A stretch of 64,000 nucleotides of DNA from Nitrospira sp. (GTDB taxonomy: Bacteria; Nitrospirota; Nitrospiria; Nitrospirales; Nitrospiraceae), in contig CP054184.1 of the NCBI GenBank assembly GCA_015709715.1, positions 682,001-746,000 on the forward strand, given 5' to 3'. A program made the position numbers and the translations under genes. Position 1 is the stretch's first letter, and each line of letters opens with the position of its first letter. A model generated the notes under the pieces. That model ran no database searches, was not told where the DNA came from, and saw only the letters and a list, made by a program, of their open reading frames with translations. This document shows, piece by piece, positions 26,042 to 34,435 of the stretch.

Positions 26042-26407
26042 ATGGCGACCATCATGGTGATCGACGACGAAGCATCCATCCGCAGCCTCTTGCGCGAGGT
26101 CCTGGAAAAGTCCGGCCACAAGGTGCTGGAGGCGCAGGACGGGCGGGAGGCCCTGACTCTCTACCACAACAACAAGGCCGACCTGCTCATCATGGACTTG
26201 CTGATGCCGGAAGTCGACGGGCTGGAAGCCACCCTCCAACTCACTCGCGAGTACCTCGACACCAAGATCATCGCCATGACGGGCGCGCAGGGGGATCGCG
26301 ACTTTCTGGACATCGCGAAACTCTTCGGTGCGCACCGCACGTTCTCCAAGCCGTTCGATCTCAAGGAACTGTTGAAGGCCGTGGAGGCGGAACTGGCCCA
26401 GTCCTAG
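26042..26407 (+). CDS. Stand-alone response-regulator receiver protein
   Basis: 121 residues consisting only of a CheY-like receiver domain. Visible are the acidic pair in VIDDE (residues 8-9), phospho-acceptor D52 in LLIMDLLMP, the MTG Thr position and the lysine in FSKPFD. There is no output domain, so it works by contacting other proteins or as a phosphate relay. GAGGAG lies upstream of the ATG. No histidine kinase gene is in the window, so its partner is unknown. Confidence 0.93.
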   Translation: MATIMVIDDEASIRSLLREVLEKSGHKVLEAQDGREALTLYHNNKADLLIMDLLMPEVDGLEATLQLTREYLDTKIIAMTGAQGDRDFLDIAKLFGAHRTFSKPFDLKELLKAVEAELAQS

Positions 26408-26473
26408 GCGCTCCGCCCCCTTCTCCCGCACACCCCTACCTCTTCTCCACCAACCAGCCTGGAGTAAAAACGG

Positions 26474-27061
26474 GTGGAAAGCCTCTCACCGGATCTGCAA
26501 CAATCGCGGCATGACTCCTCCGCTCCCAGCCTCCCGGTTGCGCCGGTCTCCGTGATTCTGACCTCCACCCGCATAGGAGTCCTCTGGGGCGCGTGGACCC
26601 TCCTCATCGTCATGGTGGGCATCCTGCCGCTACACAACTTCGTCGGGCATTCCCATTGGGAGTTCGTCCGGTGGATCCCGACCCCGGATCAACTGAGTTC
26701 GCCGCAGGTCTTGCTGGATCTGGCCGTCGATGCGGTCGCCAACATCGCCCTCTTCGCCCCCTTCGGCCTATTCTTCACGCTCCGAGGGTTGCACGGTCCG
26801 GCCGTGTCACGGCGTCTCCTGCTGCTCCTGGCCTTCGCGTTGTCGCTGAGCATCGAGTACTACCAGGTCTATTGCCACAACCGGAGTACGTCCCTGCTCG
26901 ATCTAGTGGACAATGTGCTGGGAGCGTATGTGGGAATGACGCTGGGAGAATGGTACGTCAGGAGGGAACGCGCGCGGCCCGAGCAGCGCATTGAAGCACC
27001 TACTGCCAACCGGTCGGATCGTAGCCCCGCTCACGCAGGCAACGGTCGACAAAACCCGTGA
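26474..27061 (+). CDS. VanZ-like membrane protein
   Basis: 195 residues starting at GTG with GGAG eight nt upstream. It has hydrophobic helices and the VanZ-type core ANIALFAPFG, a central SIEYYQ and the DLVDNVLGAYVG motif. VanZ proteins can lower teicoplanin binding, but most members have no known role. A basic Arg-rich tail follows the last helix. The 3' end overlaps the convergent lipoprotein gene by about 60 nt, so the final tail codons may be less certain. Confidence 0.85.
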   Translation: MESLSPDLQQSRHDSSAPSLPVAPVSVILTSTRIGVLWGAWTLLIVMVGILPLHNFVGHSHWEFVRWIPTPDQLSSPQVLLDLAVDAVANIALFAPFGLFFTLRGLHGPAVSRRLLLLLAFALSLSIEYYQVYCHNRSTSLLDLVDNVLGAYVGMTLGEWYVRRERARPEQRIEAPTANRSDRSPAHAGNGRQNP

Positions 27062-27416
27062 AGGCGCCGCTCGGCGGCGAGCGCCGAAACAGGCTGCGAA
27101 GAAATCCGGCCGTCGCCCCGCTGGCTGCGCCCACCATGGCTCCACGACCGGGATGCCCAAGAATCGCTCCCCCCACCGCCCCGGCCGCCGAACCGACCGC
27201 CCCGCCGCCCACCGTACCGGTCGCCACCTGCGCGCTCTTTCCCTGGCTGGGTGACGCCCCGGCTTCCTTCGCCAGTTCCATGCAATCCTTGATGTCGGCC
27301 TCGGCGGCATCCGGCCCGACCTGCCGGTAGTGATCGTTCGGATAGAGGATGGGTCTGGGGCCTGCACAGCCGGTCAGCGTCAGCACGACGGCGAGGCTGA
27401 GGATCGCTCGCTTCAT
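27000..27416 (-). CDS. Small lipoprotein with glycine-zipper segment
   Basis: 138 residues. A lipobox in VLTLTGC (Cys near 17) marks it as a lipoprotein. The middle is a Gly/Ala-rich zipper (GTVGGGAVGSAAGAVGGAIL) of the kind that inserts in or lies along membranes, and the C-terminal part has a FVDRCLRERGY motif common in small Gly-zipper envelope proteins. The ATG overlaps the upstream gene stop as ATGA, so it is the third gene of a SagB-type operon. The function is unknown. Confidence 0.85.
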   Translation of the reverse strand: MKRAILSLAVVLTLTGCAGPRPILYPNDHYRQVGPDAAEADIKDCMELAKEAGASPSQGKSAQVATGTVGGGAVGSAAGAVGGAILGHPGRGAMVGAASGATAGFLRSLFRRSPPSGAFTGFVDRCLRERGYDPTGWQ

Positions 27417-28273
27417 GAGAGGCGCGCGCCCAGTTCCTTGCGTTGGAGGGTCCGCATCATGCCTGGGTCGTTGTACGCCACTTCACTCAGCGCGTCCATG
27501 ATGTGCAACCCCTTGCTCGTTGCCAGCTCCTTCGCCTTGGCATAATTTTTTGCGCTGAAGCGGGCGACAGCCGGCTGCCCGTTCACGATCTGACAGGCCA
27601 ACACCTCGCCACCTGCCAGGTCCATCGTGCCACCTTCTTCGACGAGTTTCTTCGCCTGTGGCACGGTGATCTGGTGTAACTGGGCGAATTCTTCCAACCC
27701 GCCCGTTTCCACGAGCCGTCCATCCGGCATGATGCAGAGCCGCTTGAAATGCGGCGACCAATCCTTCCGGAAATCGATGTACTTGATGTCTCCGCCCTTC
27801 GCCACCGCCCGATCCAGCGTGCGGTAGTCCAGTCCGAGGTTCTTCTGGGTCAGCTTCGTCTTGAGTTCCTCGGGAAGTGTGCGGTGAAAGACTTCCGCAG
27901 CGGCCTCCAGCAGAGGACAGGTACGGGCCCGCGCCCATTGCTCCGCCTCGGCAAATTGCATCAGATCCAAGGTCCAGGTCTGTTTGGGTGCGGCGCCGGA
28001 GGGATCCACGTGGCAGGCGAAGAGGCCCCGAGTGAGCAAGCCGCCCTCCTGCGGGTAGACATAGACGCCGCCTTCGGCGAGCAGCTTCACCATCTTGTCC
28101 AGCGGCACATCGTAACTTTCGGACAAAATCTTGGCATGTGCCGCCGTATCTTCCGGCAACGTCATGGCGCAGACCGTGACGTTGCCCGGCGCGTCAAATT
28201 CCGAATAGTCCTCGATCACGTTGTACAGGACCGGCGGTTTCGGTTTCTCGATCTTCTTCTTGATTTTGAACAT
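27413..28273 (-). CDS. Conserved hypothetical cytoplasmic protein
   Basis: 286 residues from the ATG at 28273, which begins a Lys-rich N-terminus (MFKIKKKIEKPKPP). It has no signal peptide or membrane segment. It holds repeated small helical units such as VPLDKMVKLLAEGGVYV and VPQAKKLVEEGGTM, which look like two related half-repeats. I do not recognise the family. It starts two nt after the dehydrogenase stop and overlaps the lipoprotein gene, so it is co-translated with both. A longer frame upstream of 28273 lies within the dehydrogenase gene and is rejected. Confidence 0.75.
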   Translation of the reverse strand: MFKIKKKIEKPKPPVLYNVIEDYSEFDAPGNVTVCAMTLPEDTAAHAKILSESYDVPLDKMVKLLAEGGVYVYPQEGGLLTRGLFACHVDPSGAAPKQTWTLDLMQFAEAEQWARARTCPLLEAAAEVFHRTLPEELKTKLTQKNLGLDYRTLDRAVAKGGDIKYIDFRKDWSPHFKRLCIMPDGRLVETGGLEEFAQLHQITVPQAKKLVEEGGTMDLAGGEVLACQIVNGQPAVARFSAKNYAKAKELATSKGLHIMDALSEVAYNDPGMMRTLQRKELGARLS

Positions 28274-28275
28274 GG

Positions 28276-30027
28276 TCAGGTCGCCTCTCGTCTCGCAAGA
28301 TGATGGTAGGGCGGCAGGGTCTGCAGCCGTGCGTCCTCCACCGGCCCGCCGATCGTAAAATGGTAGAGCGATTGGACTGTCAGGTCCTTGATGCCCACGA
28401 TTTCGTGGACCGGATCGTCGAAGAAACAGCCGATGCCCGTGCCCCGCACGCCGGCCGCCTCTGCCTCCAGATACAACACCTGCCCCACCAAGCCTGCTTC
28501 CCAAAACAACCGTGGATACCACCAGGCGCCACCCTGTCGCAAGCGGCCCTCGAACTCCGTCACCATGCCGAGCGAGAAGGCGCTGTCGCCGGCGATCGCC
28601 TGCTGACAACTCACTTGCGCAGCCGCGCGCCGCGCATCGCCCTGCAGCAACCAATAGAGCGGAAGGTCCGCAGGGCAACCGGGGGCGGAAGTCCACTCCA
28701 GGTCCGCACTCATCGCCTGCTGCATCACGGACAACTTGGCTGGATCTCGAATCAGCACGTAGAGGCCTGACATCAGTCCCTCTACCCGATGGACGAACAA
28801 CATGAGGTGAACGGCCGGCTGCCAGGGCAAGACATCCCAGGGGACGGGACGAGCCAACGGCGACCGATCAGCCTGCGGCATCACCCGCTGAAGGATGCGA
28901 AAGAACGCGGCGGCCGTGATGGACGTGTGACCGTCGAAGGACACCGCACTTCGCCTCTGCCGAATGATTCGACCGGCTGAGGGCCCGCCCAGCACTCGCT
29001 GGTGAGACTCGCCGGCGTCTTGAGACAGCGTCTCACGTTGAACCAACGGCAGGCTGCCGGCCTCCGTCACCGTCTTCCACGATGCGTCCGCCACCCGGTC
29101 GATCGCCTCCCAATGGACGGCATGCTCGCGGGTCAGCCGATTGGCCTTCCCCTGCCAGGGCCCGACCGCCAACTCCTTCACCAATGCCTCGTCCAAAGAG
29201 AGAGGAATCTCCTCGCACTCCGGCCGTCGTTCCGGCCAGACCACCATCAGACAATCGGGATGTTCCGGTTCTGCCTCCCCAAAGTCCTCCGATCGATGGG
29301 TCCCCAGCAGGCGCGCGCCCGTATTCTGGTCGTGGCCGTCCACCAGCAGCACCCTCCAGCCAAGCGTCGCCGCCGCGATCCGCACCGCGCCGACCGCGTG
29401 ACCGATATCATGGTTGCAGTACCGGAACGCCCGCTCGCCGTACTTCCAGGCCTCCCGCCACAACACGGAGGTCAGGCCGAAGAGAAACGCCTCCTGGGGA
29501 AACGGAGCCAGTAGGCGGGCCAGCAGCTCGGAAGAAAACGCCGCGCGGCCTTCCAGCCCATGTTCTTTGGGAGCATAGTGGTACAGGCCCGGCGTGAGAT
29601 CCAACCCATCGAGTGGCGGCAGCACGAGGTACCCTTCTGTCGGATGCAGGTTGCCGGATGAGGGATTGTTGCGGAGCGCCCACTCGGACTCCCCCGCCCG
29701 TTTCCAGGCCGAGAGGCCGAGCGACAATTCGAGCAACAGCGCAAGCGCCCTGACAGTCACCGATTGAACCGCAACCGCTCCCGGCTGGTACAACGCTTCA
29801 TAGGCTGGGGACCGTGGCTCCTCCACCACCAGCGGCAGCGGCACGAAAGGCGCCTCTGCGAAGCGGCGAAACGGATCCGGTTGGTTCGCCCAATCCAGAA
29901 AGCCGAGCGAACGCGCGTACCGATTGTAATGGTGCTTGGTCCGCTGATGGTAATGGATCACCTGTTCGACCGGGTCGCCGAACAGGGGCGCCGCCGGCGG
30001 CGGAAAAATCGGTAACTCCGAACTCAT
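28276..30027 (-). CDS. SagB/nitroreductase-type flavin dehydrogenase, two-domain
   Basis: 583 residues. The N-terminal half shows the SagB-type features: TKHHYNRYARSLGFLDW, RNNPSSGNLHPTEGYLV for FMN binding, and YCNHDIGHAVGAVRIAA. A second nitroreductase-like half begins around residue 350 (RIIRQRRSAVSFDG) and ends with GTGIGCFFDDPVHEI. Known SagB enzymes oxidise azolines in RiPP pathways, but double-domain members are common in operons with no RiPP precursor, and I see no cyclodehydratase or precursor here. It heads a three-gene operon. Confidence 0.85.
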   Translation of the reverse strand: MSSELPIFPPPAAPLFGDPVEQVIHYHQRTKHHYNRYARSLGFLDWANQPDPFRRFAEAPFVPLPLVVEEPRSPAYEALYQPGAVAVQSVTVRALALLLELSLGLSAWKRAGESEWALRNNPSSGNLHPTEGYLVLPPLDGLDLTPGLYHYAPKEHGLEGRAAFSSELLARLLAPFPQEAFLFGLTSVLWREAWKYGERAFRYCNHDIGHAVGAVRIAAATLGWRVLLVDGHDQNTGARLLGTHRSEDFGEAEPEHPDCLMVVWPERRPECEEIPLSLDEALVKELAVGPWQGKANRLTREHAVHWEAIDRVADASWKTVTEAGSLPLVQRETLSQDAGESHQRVLGGPSAGRIIRQRRSAVSFDGHTSITAAAFFRILQRVMPQADRSPLARPVPWDVLPWQPAVHLMLFVHRVEGLMSGLYVLIRDPAKLSVMQQAMSADLEWTSAPGCPADLPLYWLLQGDARRAAAQVSCQQAIAGDSAFSLGMVTEFEGRLRQGGAWWYPRLFWEAGLVGQVLYLEAEAAGVRGTGIGCFFDDPVHEIVGIKDLTVQSLYHFTIGGPVEDARLQTLPPYHHLARREAT

Positions 30028-30071
30028 GCGCCTAGTCTAACGAGCGGCGGGAAGGAAAGTAAACGAAGGCC

Positions 30072-30650
30072 CTACCAGGCGTATTGCGGCGCGTTGCCCG
30101 GTTTCCACTTGATGCTGCAGCCCAGGCTAGGCTTCTGGTTGGGATCGATGGGAGTCCCGGCCAACGCGGCATCCAGAGCCGCGCGCAGATCGCTGCCGGT
30201 GACGGGTTTGTTGTTGCTGGGGCGACTGTCGTCGAGTTGCCCGCGATAGACCAATAGCCGCTCACGATCGAACAGGTAGAAGTCCGGCGTGCAGGCGGCG
30301 CGATAGGCCTTGGCCGTCGCTTGCGTTTCGTCGAAGCAGAGGGGAAAAACGAACCCCAAGCGCTGGGCCATATCCTTCAACCGAGGCGGCGCATCGTCGG
30401 GATAGGCCGACGGATCGTTGCTGCTCACGGCGACGATCCCCACGGCCTTGGCTGCGTAGTCCCGACCGATTTTGGCCAACTCCTCTTCTACATGCATGAC
30501 ATAGGGACAGTGGCGGCAGATAAACATCACCAGCAGGACCACCTGATCGCTGAAGGAGTCGAGAGAGACCGTTCGCCTGCTGACGACATCGGGCAAGGCA
30601 AAGGGAGGAGCGGGAGTTCCCAGCGGAAGCATCATGGACGCGGTCGCCAT
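30072..30650 (-). CDS. Thioredoxin-fold redoxin (AhpC/TSA-like) protein
   Basis: 192 residues with a peroxiredoxin/thioredoxin fold: GTPAPPFALPDV at the start, then a CxxC pair C45/C48 in FICRHCPYV. It lacks a signal peptide, so it should act in the cytoplasm as a thiol oxidoreductase. The C-terminal SLGCSIKWKPG stretch is typical of a conserved subgroup of these proteins. GGAGG lies upstream of the ATG. It stands alone between the SagB operon and a divergent promoter. Confidence 0.85.
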   Translation of the reverse strand: MATASMMLPLGTPAPPFALPDVVSRRTVSLDSFSDQVVLLVMFICRHCPYVMHVEEELAKIGRDYAAKAVGIVAVSSNDPSAYPDDAPPRLKDMAQRLGFVFPLCFDETQATAKAYRAACTPDFYLFDRERLLVYRGQLDDSRPSNNKPVTGSDLRAALDAALAGTPIDPNQKPSLGCSIKWKPGNAPQYAW

Positions 30651-30739
30651 ATGAATCGCCTCCTGGCAGGAAGGACTCGGGGCCCTGGCTCACCACGCGC
30701 ACTCTACAGCGCCCGCACGCCTAACTCAAGTGCCGCTCA

Positions 30740-30769
30740 TTGACCTAGGTTCCAGCACCTCGGTATTCT
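30740..30769 (+). promoter_or_regulatory. Predicted sigma70-type promoter for the 30788 gene
   Basis: TTGACC (30740-30745), an 18-nt spacer and TATTCT (30764-30769) precede the GGAGGA ribosome site and ATG at 30788. Five of six -35 bases and four of six -10 bases match the consensus. Not experimentally supported. Confidence 0.45.
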
Positions 30770-30787
30770 GGCCCTCTTGGAGGACCC

Positions 30788-31210
30788 ATGCGATTCGATG
30801 CTGCCTTGGCTGCGCAAGAGAGTTTTGCCCGATCCGAATGCGAGCTCGGCGCCGACTGGGATCGCGCCGTCGAATTGGAAGAGATTTTCTCTTCGAGCGC
30901 GGGTGCCGAAGCTCGAAACGCCTATGAACAGCTCCTGACGCTGGCGGAACGCCATCCGCAGGCGTCGACCTTTCGGGCCTTTTGCATCTATATCACCTGG
31001 CAGCAGGTCACCGAGGAAACGATCGCCCGACATTTCCACACCGGCATGAGGCTCGCCGAAACCTACCTGTCGGCCCGAGACGGAAAGGATCCGCAACAGG
31101 TGGCTCAGATCAGCGAATTGCTCGACTCCTTCCGCGCCGGCTTGGGCTTGGAGGAGGAAGACGAAATCGTAGCGGAATATCGCAAGGACACCCCCAAAGG
31201 CGGGGACTGA
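30788..31210 (+). CDS. Hypothetical protein, helical
   Basis: 140 residues, rich in Glu, Ala and Arg and without membrane segments; probably all helical. It begins at an ATG with GGAGGA just upstream and ends in TGA overlapping the ATG of the next, TPR, gene by one nt, so the two are coupled. I do not recognise a family. Its company (two TPR proteins and a small acidic protein) suggests a protein-interaction role. Confidence 0.8.
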   Translation: MRFDAALAAQESFARSECELGADWDRAVELEEIFSSSAGAEARNAYEQLLTLAERHPQASTFRAFCIYITWQQVTEETIARHFHTGMRLAETYLSARDGKDPQQVAQISELLDSFRAGLGLEEEDEIVAEYRKDTPKGGD

Positions 31211-31977
31211 TGGCAGAAAACGACAAACATCGCGCGCGCATTTTTCTCCACCGCGGCGATCTCCGCCAAGCGCGAGCCGCCTGGGAAGCCGCCGTGGCCG
31301 ATGACCGCCTGGCCAACAACCAACGAGAACTGTCGAACAGCCTGGGGAACCTGGGCAACACCTGCGCGCTTGCCGGCGACTTCGACCGAGCCGAAGCCTG
31401 TTACAAGGAGGTATTGGCGATTCAACGCGTGGAGCAAAACCCCCATGCCATCGCGCACACGCTCGTCAACCTCGGCAACCTGCATGTCGGCGCCGACCGT
31501 CCCGACAAGGCCAGGCCCTATTACCTGGAGGCGCTTGATCTCCTGAAGCCGCTCAACGATCAACGCGCCCTCGGCATTCTCTATCACAACCTCGCCATGG
31601 AAGAAGCGAGACAGCACCGATGGGACGAGGCCGTCCGGCTCTTCACGCAGGCGCTCGACTGCCATCGTCTCGTGGGCAACGAAGAGGGTCTGGCCGGCAC
31701 TTACAGCCAGTTGGGGAAGACCTTTCTCGACAGCGGCCGGTCGGTGGAGGCGGAACGCTGTTTCAACAACGCGACGGAACATTTCATCAGGTTGGGCAAT
31801 CCAGCCGGCGAAGCGGCGGTGCTGCGAGAACTGGCCGATCTCTACGAACAACGACAGGACACGGTGGCCGCCATCCGATGTGTGGAACGGCTGCACCATC
31901 TGGCCCTCGGCACGGGCCGTCCCCCTGCTGCCGCCGACCGAGAACGGCTCGCCCGTCTACGCGCCGCCCATAGCTGA
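31210..31977 (+). CDS. Tetratricopeptide-repeat protein
   Basis: 255 residues made almost wholly of TPR units, for example NSLGNLGNTCALAGDFDRAE, HTLVNLGNLHVGADRPDKA and YSQLGKTFLDSGRSVEAE. These superhelices bind other proteins. It has no signal peptide, catalytic domain or membrane segment, so it is a cytoplasmic adaptor. It is coupled to the upstream gene by overlapping stop and start. Confidence 0.88.
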   Translation: MAENDKHRARIFLHRGDLRQARAAWEAAVADDRLANNQRELSNSLGNLGNTCALAGDFDRAEACYKEVLAIQRVEQNPHAIAHTLVNLGNLHVGADRPDKARPYYLEALDLLKPLNDQRALGILYHNLAMEEARQHRWDEAVRLFTQALDCHRLVGNEEGLAGTYSQLGKTFLDSGRSVEAERCFNNATEHFIRLGNPAGEAAVLRELADLYEQRQDTVAAIRCVERLHHLALGTGRPPAAADRERLARLRAAHS

Positions 31978-32042
31978 CGGTGCCGGGCCGGTGGTACAAT
32001 CCGCGGTATTTCGTGAGCCGTCACATCAGAGAGAGGAGCAGT

Positions 32043-32360
32043 ATGGATATCGGCGCATTCCGTCAGATGGTAGAGAAAAACCCCAAAGGCTTTCTGGGCC
32101 GCTACGGCCTAGGCAATAAAATCCTACAGGAAGGCGGCAATGCCGAAGAAGCCGTCGAGCACCTGCGAGTCGCCATCCAACTCGACCCCACACATGTCGC
32201 CTCGCACCTGGCGCTGGGCAAGGCGCTCTTGTCGCTCGGCAGGACGGCGGAGGCCAAGCCGGTCCTCACCGCCGGGATTGATGCCGCCGTGTCCGGTCGA
32301 TCGAACGGCGGAGTGGACCTGGTGCCCGAGCTACGCCATCTCCTCCAACGGGCCGGCTGA
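32043..32360 (+). CDS. Small TPR protein
   Basis: 105 residues with about two TPR units (FLGRYGLGNKILQEGGNAEE and SHLALGKALLSLGRTAEA). The start at 32043 follows GAGAGGAG; a longer in-frame start at 31980 would lack a ribosome site and add an unlikely basic leader. A possible -10 TACAAT lies at 31995-32000. It belongs with the TPR gene before it. Confidence 0.8.
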   Translation: MDIGAFRQMVEKNPKGFLGRYGLGNKILQEGGNAEEAVEHLRVAIQLDPTHVASHLALGKALLSLGRTAEAKPVLTAGIDAAVSGRSNGGVDLVPELRHLLQRAG

Positions 32361-32376
32361 AACCTCGGGAGGCGCC

Positions 32377-32577
32377 ATGGACCTGGACAAAGCCAGAGAA
32401 CGGATCGAAACGGCCATCACTCAATACGGCCAGCATGCCGCCATGGCGATCGAACTCGTGATCAATGAAGTGCGGTCGGATATGGGACGCGAGGCCGTCA
32501 ACGAGTTGATCGACGAATTCGATCTCGAACTTCTCTACAACATCGCCCCGATGGAATCGGATTTTTCCAACAGCTGA
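32377..32577 (+). CDS. Small acidic helical protein
   Basis: 66 residues beginning after GGGAGG. It is rich in Asp/Glu and Ile/Leu (MDLDKARERIETAITQYGQH) and ends in a DFSNS tail. It lies 16 nt after the small TPR gene and 13 nt before the glycosyltransferase gene, so it is part of the same transcript. The family is unknown; the spacing and ribosome site make it a real gene. Confidence 0.7.
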   Translation: MDLDKARERIETAITQYGQHAAMAIELVINEVRSDMGREAVNELIDEFDLELLYNIAPMESDFSNS

Positions 32578-32590
32578 GCCCACGCCCACG

Positions 32591-33673
32591 ATGCCGCTCA
32601 TCTGGTGTGCCATCTCGGGCCATGGATACGGACATGCGGCGCAGGTCGTTCCGGTTCTGCATGCCTTGGCACGGCTGGTTCCCGATCTCCGCGTGATACT
32701 CCGCACGACCGTTCCCGCATCCTTCTTCGAGTCCCGTTTGACCATCCCTTGGCGGCTGAGCACGGCGCAGGTTGACATCGGGTGCATCCAAGACGGCCCC
32801 CTGACCATCGATGTGGCCGGAACCTGGGCTGCTCACCACGCCTTTCACCAGGAGTGGCCGGAGAAGGTCCAGGCCGAAGCCCAAGCCATCCGTGCCGCCG
32901 CACCGACCCTCGTCCTGTCGGATATTTCTCACCTGGCCATCGCAGCCGGAGCGGTGAGCGGCCATCCAACGATCGGTCTCTGTTCCCTCTCGTGGGATCG
33001 GGTGCTGGAACCCTTCGCGGACCCCGCCGACACGCATCACACGTCGATCTTGCGGCAGATTCGCGACGCCTATGCCCACGCCGATTGTTTTCTACGCGTG
33101 GCACCGGGCCTGTCAGCCGATGCGTTTCACAAGATGGTCGATATCGGCCCCATTGCCGAACCGGCGAAGGAAGACCCTGTCGTGCTGCGGAAGGTATTTC
33201 GCCTGGAGAATTCTGAACGGCTCGTGCTCGTCGGGTTCGGCGGGATTACTCTCCGCCGATTTCCTTTCGACGCCATGGAACAGATGATCGGCTACCGATT
33301 TCTCGTCGATGGCTCGGTCCCCGAGGGCCTCTCGCGGACGACCTCTCTCGCCGCCGTGGGCCTGCCGTTCAAACAGGTCTTGGCTTCCGTGGACCTGGTT
33401 CTCACCAAACCCGGCTACGGCACAGTCGTGGAGTGTGTCGCCCTCGGCAAGCCGGTTGTGTACGTACGCCGGTACAATTTCGCGGACGAACAAGCCCTGG
33501 TAGATTACCTGCATCGATACGGACGGGGCGCGGAACTGCCGATGGCCGACTTCCTCCAGGGCCGTTGGACGGAGGCGTTCACCCAAGCCTTGCACCGGCC
33601 GGCCCCGACGGCTCCTCCACCGCCCCTCTCCGGCGCCGAGGAAGCCGCCCGAGTCCTGGCCCACTCCTGTTGA
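32591..33673 (+). CDS. Glycosyltransferase, MurG/GT28-like fold
   Basis: 360 residues. The N-terminal domain has the Gly-rich GHGYGHAAQVVP start common to GT-B enzymes such as MurG. The C-terminal domain has the nucleotide-sugar motif region VLTKPGYGTVVECVALGKP. No signal peptide is seen, so it acts in the cytoplasm or on the inner face of the membrane. The donor and acceptor cannot be read from sequence. It is the last gene of the TPR-gene run. Confidence 0.78.
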   Translation: MPLIWCAISGHGYGHAAQVVPVLHALARLVPDLRVILRTTVPASFFESRLTIPWRLSTAQVDIGCIQDGPLTIDVAGTWAAHHAFHQEWPEKVQAEAQAIRAAAPTLVLSDISHLAIAAGAVSGHPTIGLCSLSWDRVLEPFADPADTHHTSILRQIRDAYAHADCFLRVAPGLSADAFHKMVDIGPIAEPAKEDPVVLRKVFRLENSERLVLVGFGGITLRRFPFDAMEQMIGYRFLVDGSVPEGLSRTTSLAAVGLPFKQVLASVDLVLTKPGYGTVVECVALGKPVVYVRRYNFADEQALVDYLHRYGRGAELPMADFLQGRWTEAFTQALHRPAPTAPPPPLSGAEEAARVLAHSC

Positions 33674-33751
33674 CGGCCTGCACCTCACTACGTAGCCGTC
33701 TCGACTTCCCGTGAGCCTAGCAGGCTCGACGCCCACGAACCGGAAATCCGT

Positions 33752-33780
33752 TTGGCCGATTCCTGCGGGAGTGTTATAGT
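33752..33780 (+). promoter_or_regulatory. Predicted sigma70-type promoter for the ECF sigma operon
   Basis: TTGGCC (33752-33757), a 17-nt spacer and TATAGT (33775-33780) lie 50 nt before the sigma-factor ATG. The spacing is ideal and the -10 is five of six to consensus, so basal expression may not depend on autoregulation alone. Confidence 0.6.
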
Positions 33781-33829
33781 GTGCCCTGCCATGACTCATT
33801 GCATTGCCTTCCGCTGCTAGGCCGACTGC

Positions 33830-34435
33830 ATGGACGCTGCGCCTCCACAGGCTGCTTCAACCATCGATCCGAAACTTCTGGCCCGCGTCGCCAAAGGCGA
33901 CCAGCAGGCATTCGGCCAACTGTACGACCAGTCGAGTACGCTGCTCTTCACCTTGGCCTATCGCATCCTGAGCGATCGCGACGAGGCGGCGGAACTGCTG
34001 CAGGAAGTCTATCTGGAGGTGTGGCGCAAGATCGTCAAATATGACGTCGGCCGGGGAAGCCCTATGGCTTGGTTGGTGACCTTGACGCGCAGCCGCGCTA
34101 TCGACCGGTTGCGCTCAAAAGCCTCTCGCGGGCACCGGCAGATTACCGACTCGCTGGAGCATCCGCTGGTTTCCGAACGGGCCGATCACCATCCCACGCC
34201 TCAGGAAGCACGCGAGGCCGGCGAACTCCGACAGCTCGTCGCCAAAGCGATTCTCGAGTTGCCCTTGCCGCAGCAGCAGGCGATTGAAATGGCCTTTTAT
34301 CAAGGCCTGACCCATACGGAAATCGCGGCCCGACTGAACCAGCCGCTCGGCACCGTGAAAACCAGGATCAAGCTCGCCATGACGAAACTACGCGGGGCCC
34401 TGCAACAGAACCTGCCGCAGGGCGAAGGGTTATGA
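33830..34435 (+). CDS. ECF RNA polymerase sigma factor (SigK-like)
   Basis: 201 residues with sigma region 2 (FGQLYDQSSTLLFTLAYRIL, then VYLEVWRKI and MAWLVTLTRSRAIDRLR) and region 4 (LPLPQQQAIEMAFYQGLTHT with the HTH RLNQPLGTVKTRIK). It has no region 1.1 or 3, as expected for the ECF class, and it wears the SigK style. Its stop overlaps the anti-sigma ATG as ATGA, a normal layout for a coupled sigma/anti-sigma pair. Its target promoters are unknown. Confidence 0.93.
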   Translation: MDAAPPQAASTIDPKLLARVAKGDQQAFGQLYDQSSTLLFTLAYRILSDRDEAAELLQEVYLEVWRKIVKYDVGRGSPMAWLVTLTRSRAIDRLRSKASRGHRQITDSLEHPLVSERADHHPTPQEAREAGELRQLVAKAILELPLPQQQAIEMAFYQGLTHTEIAARLNQPLGTVKTRIKLAMTKLRGALQQNLPQGEGL

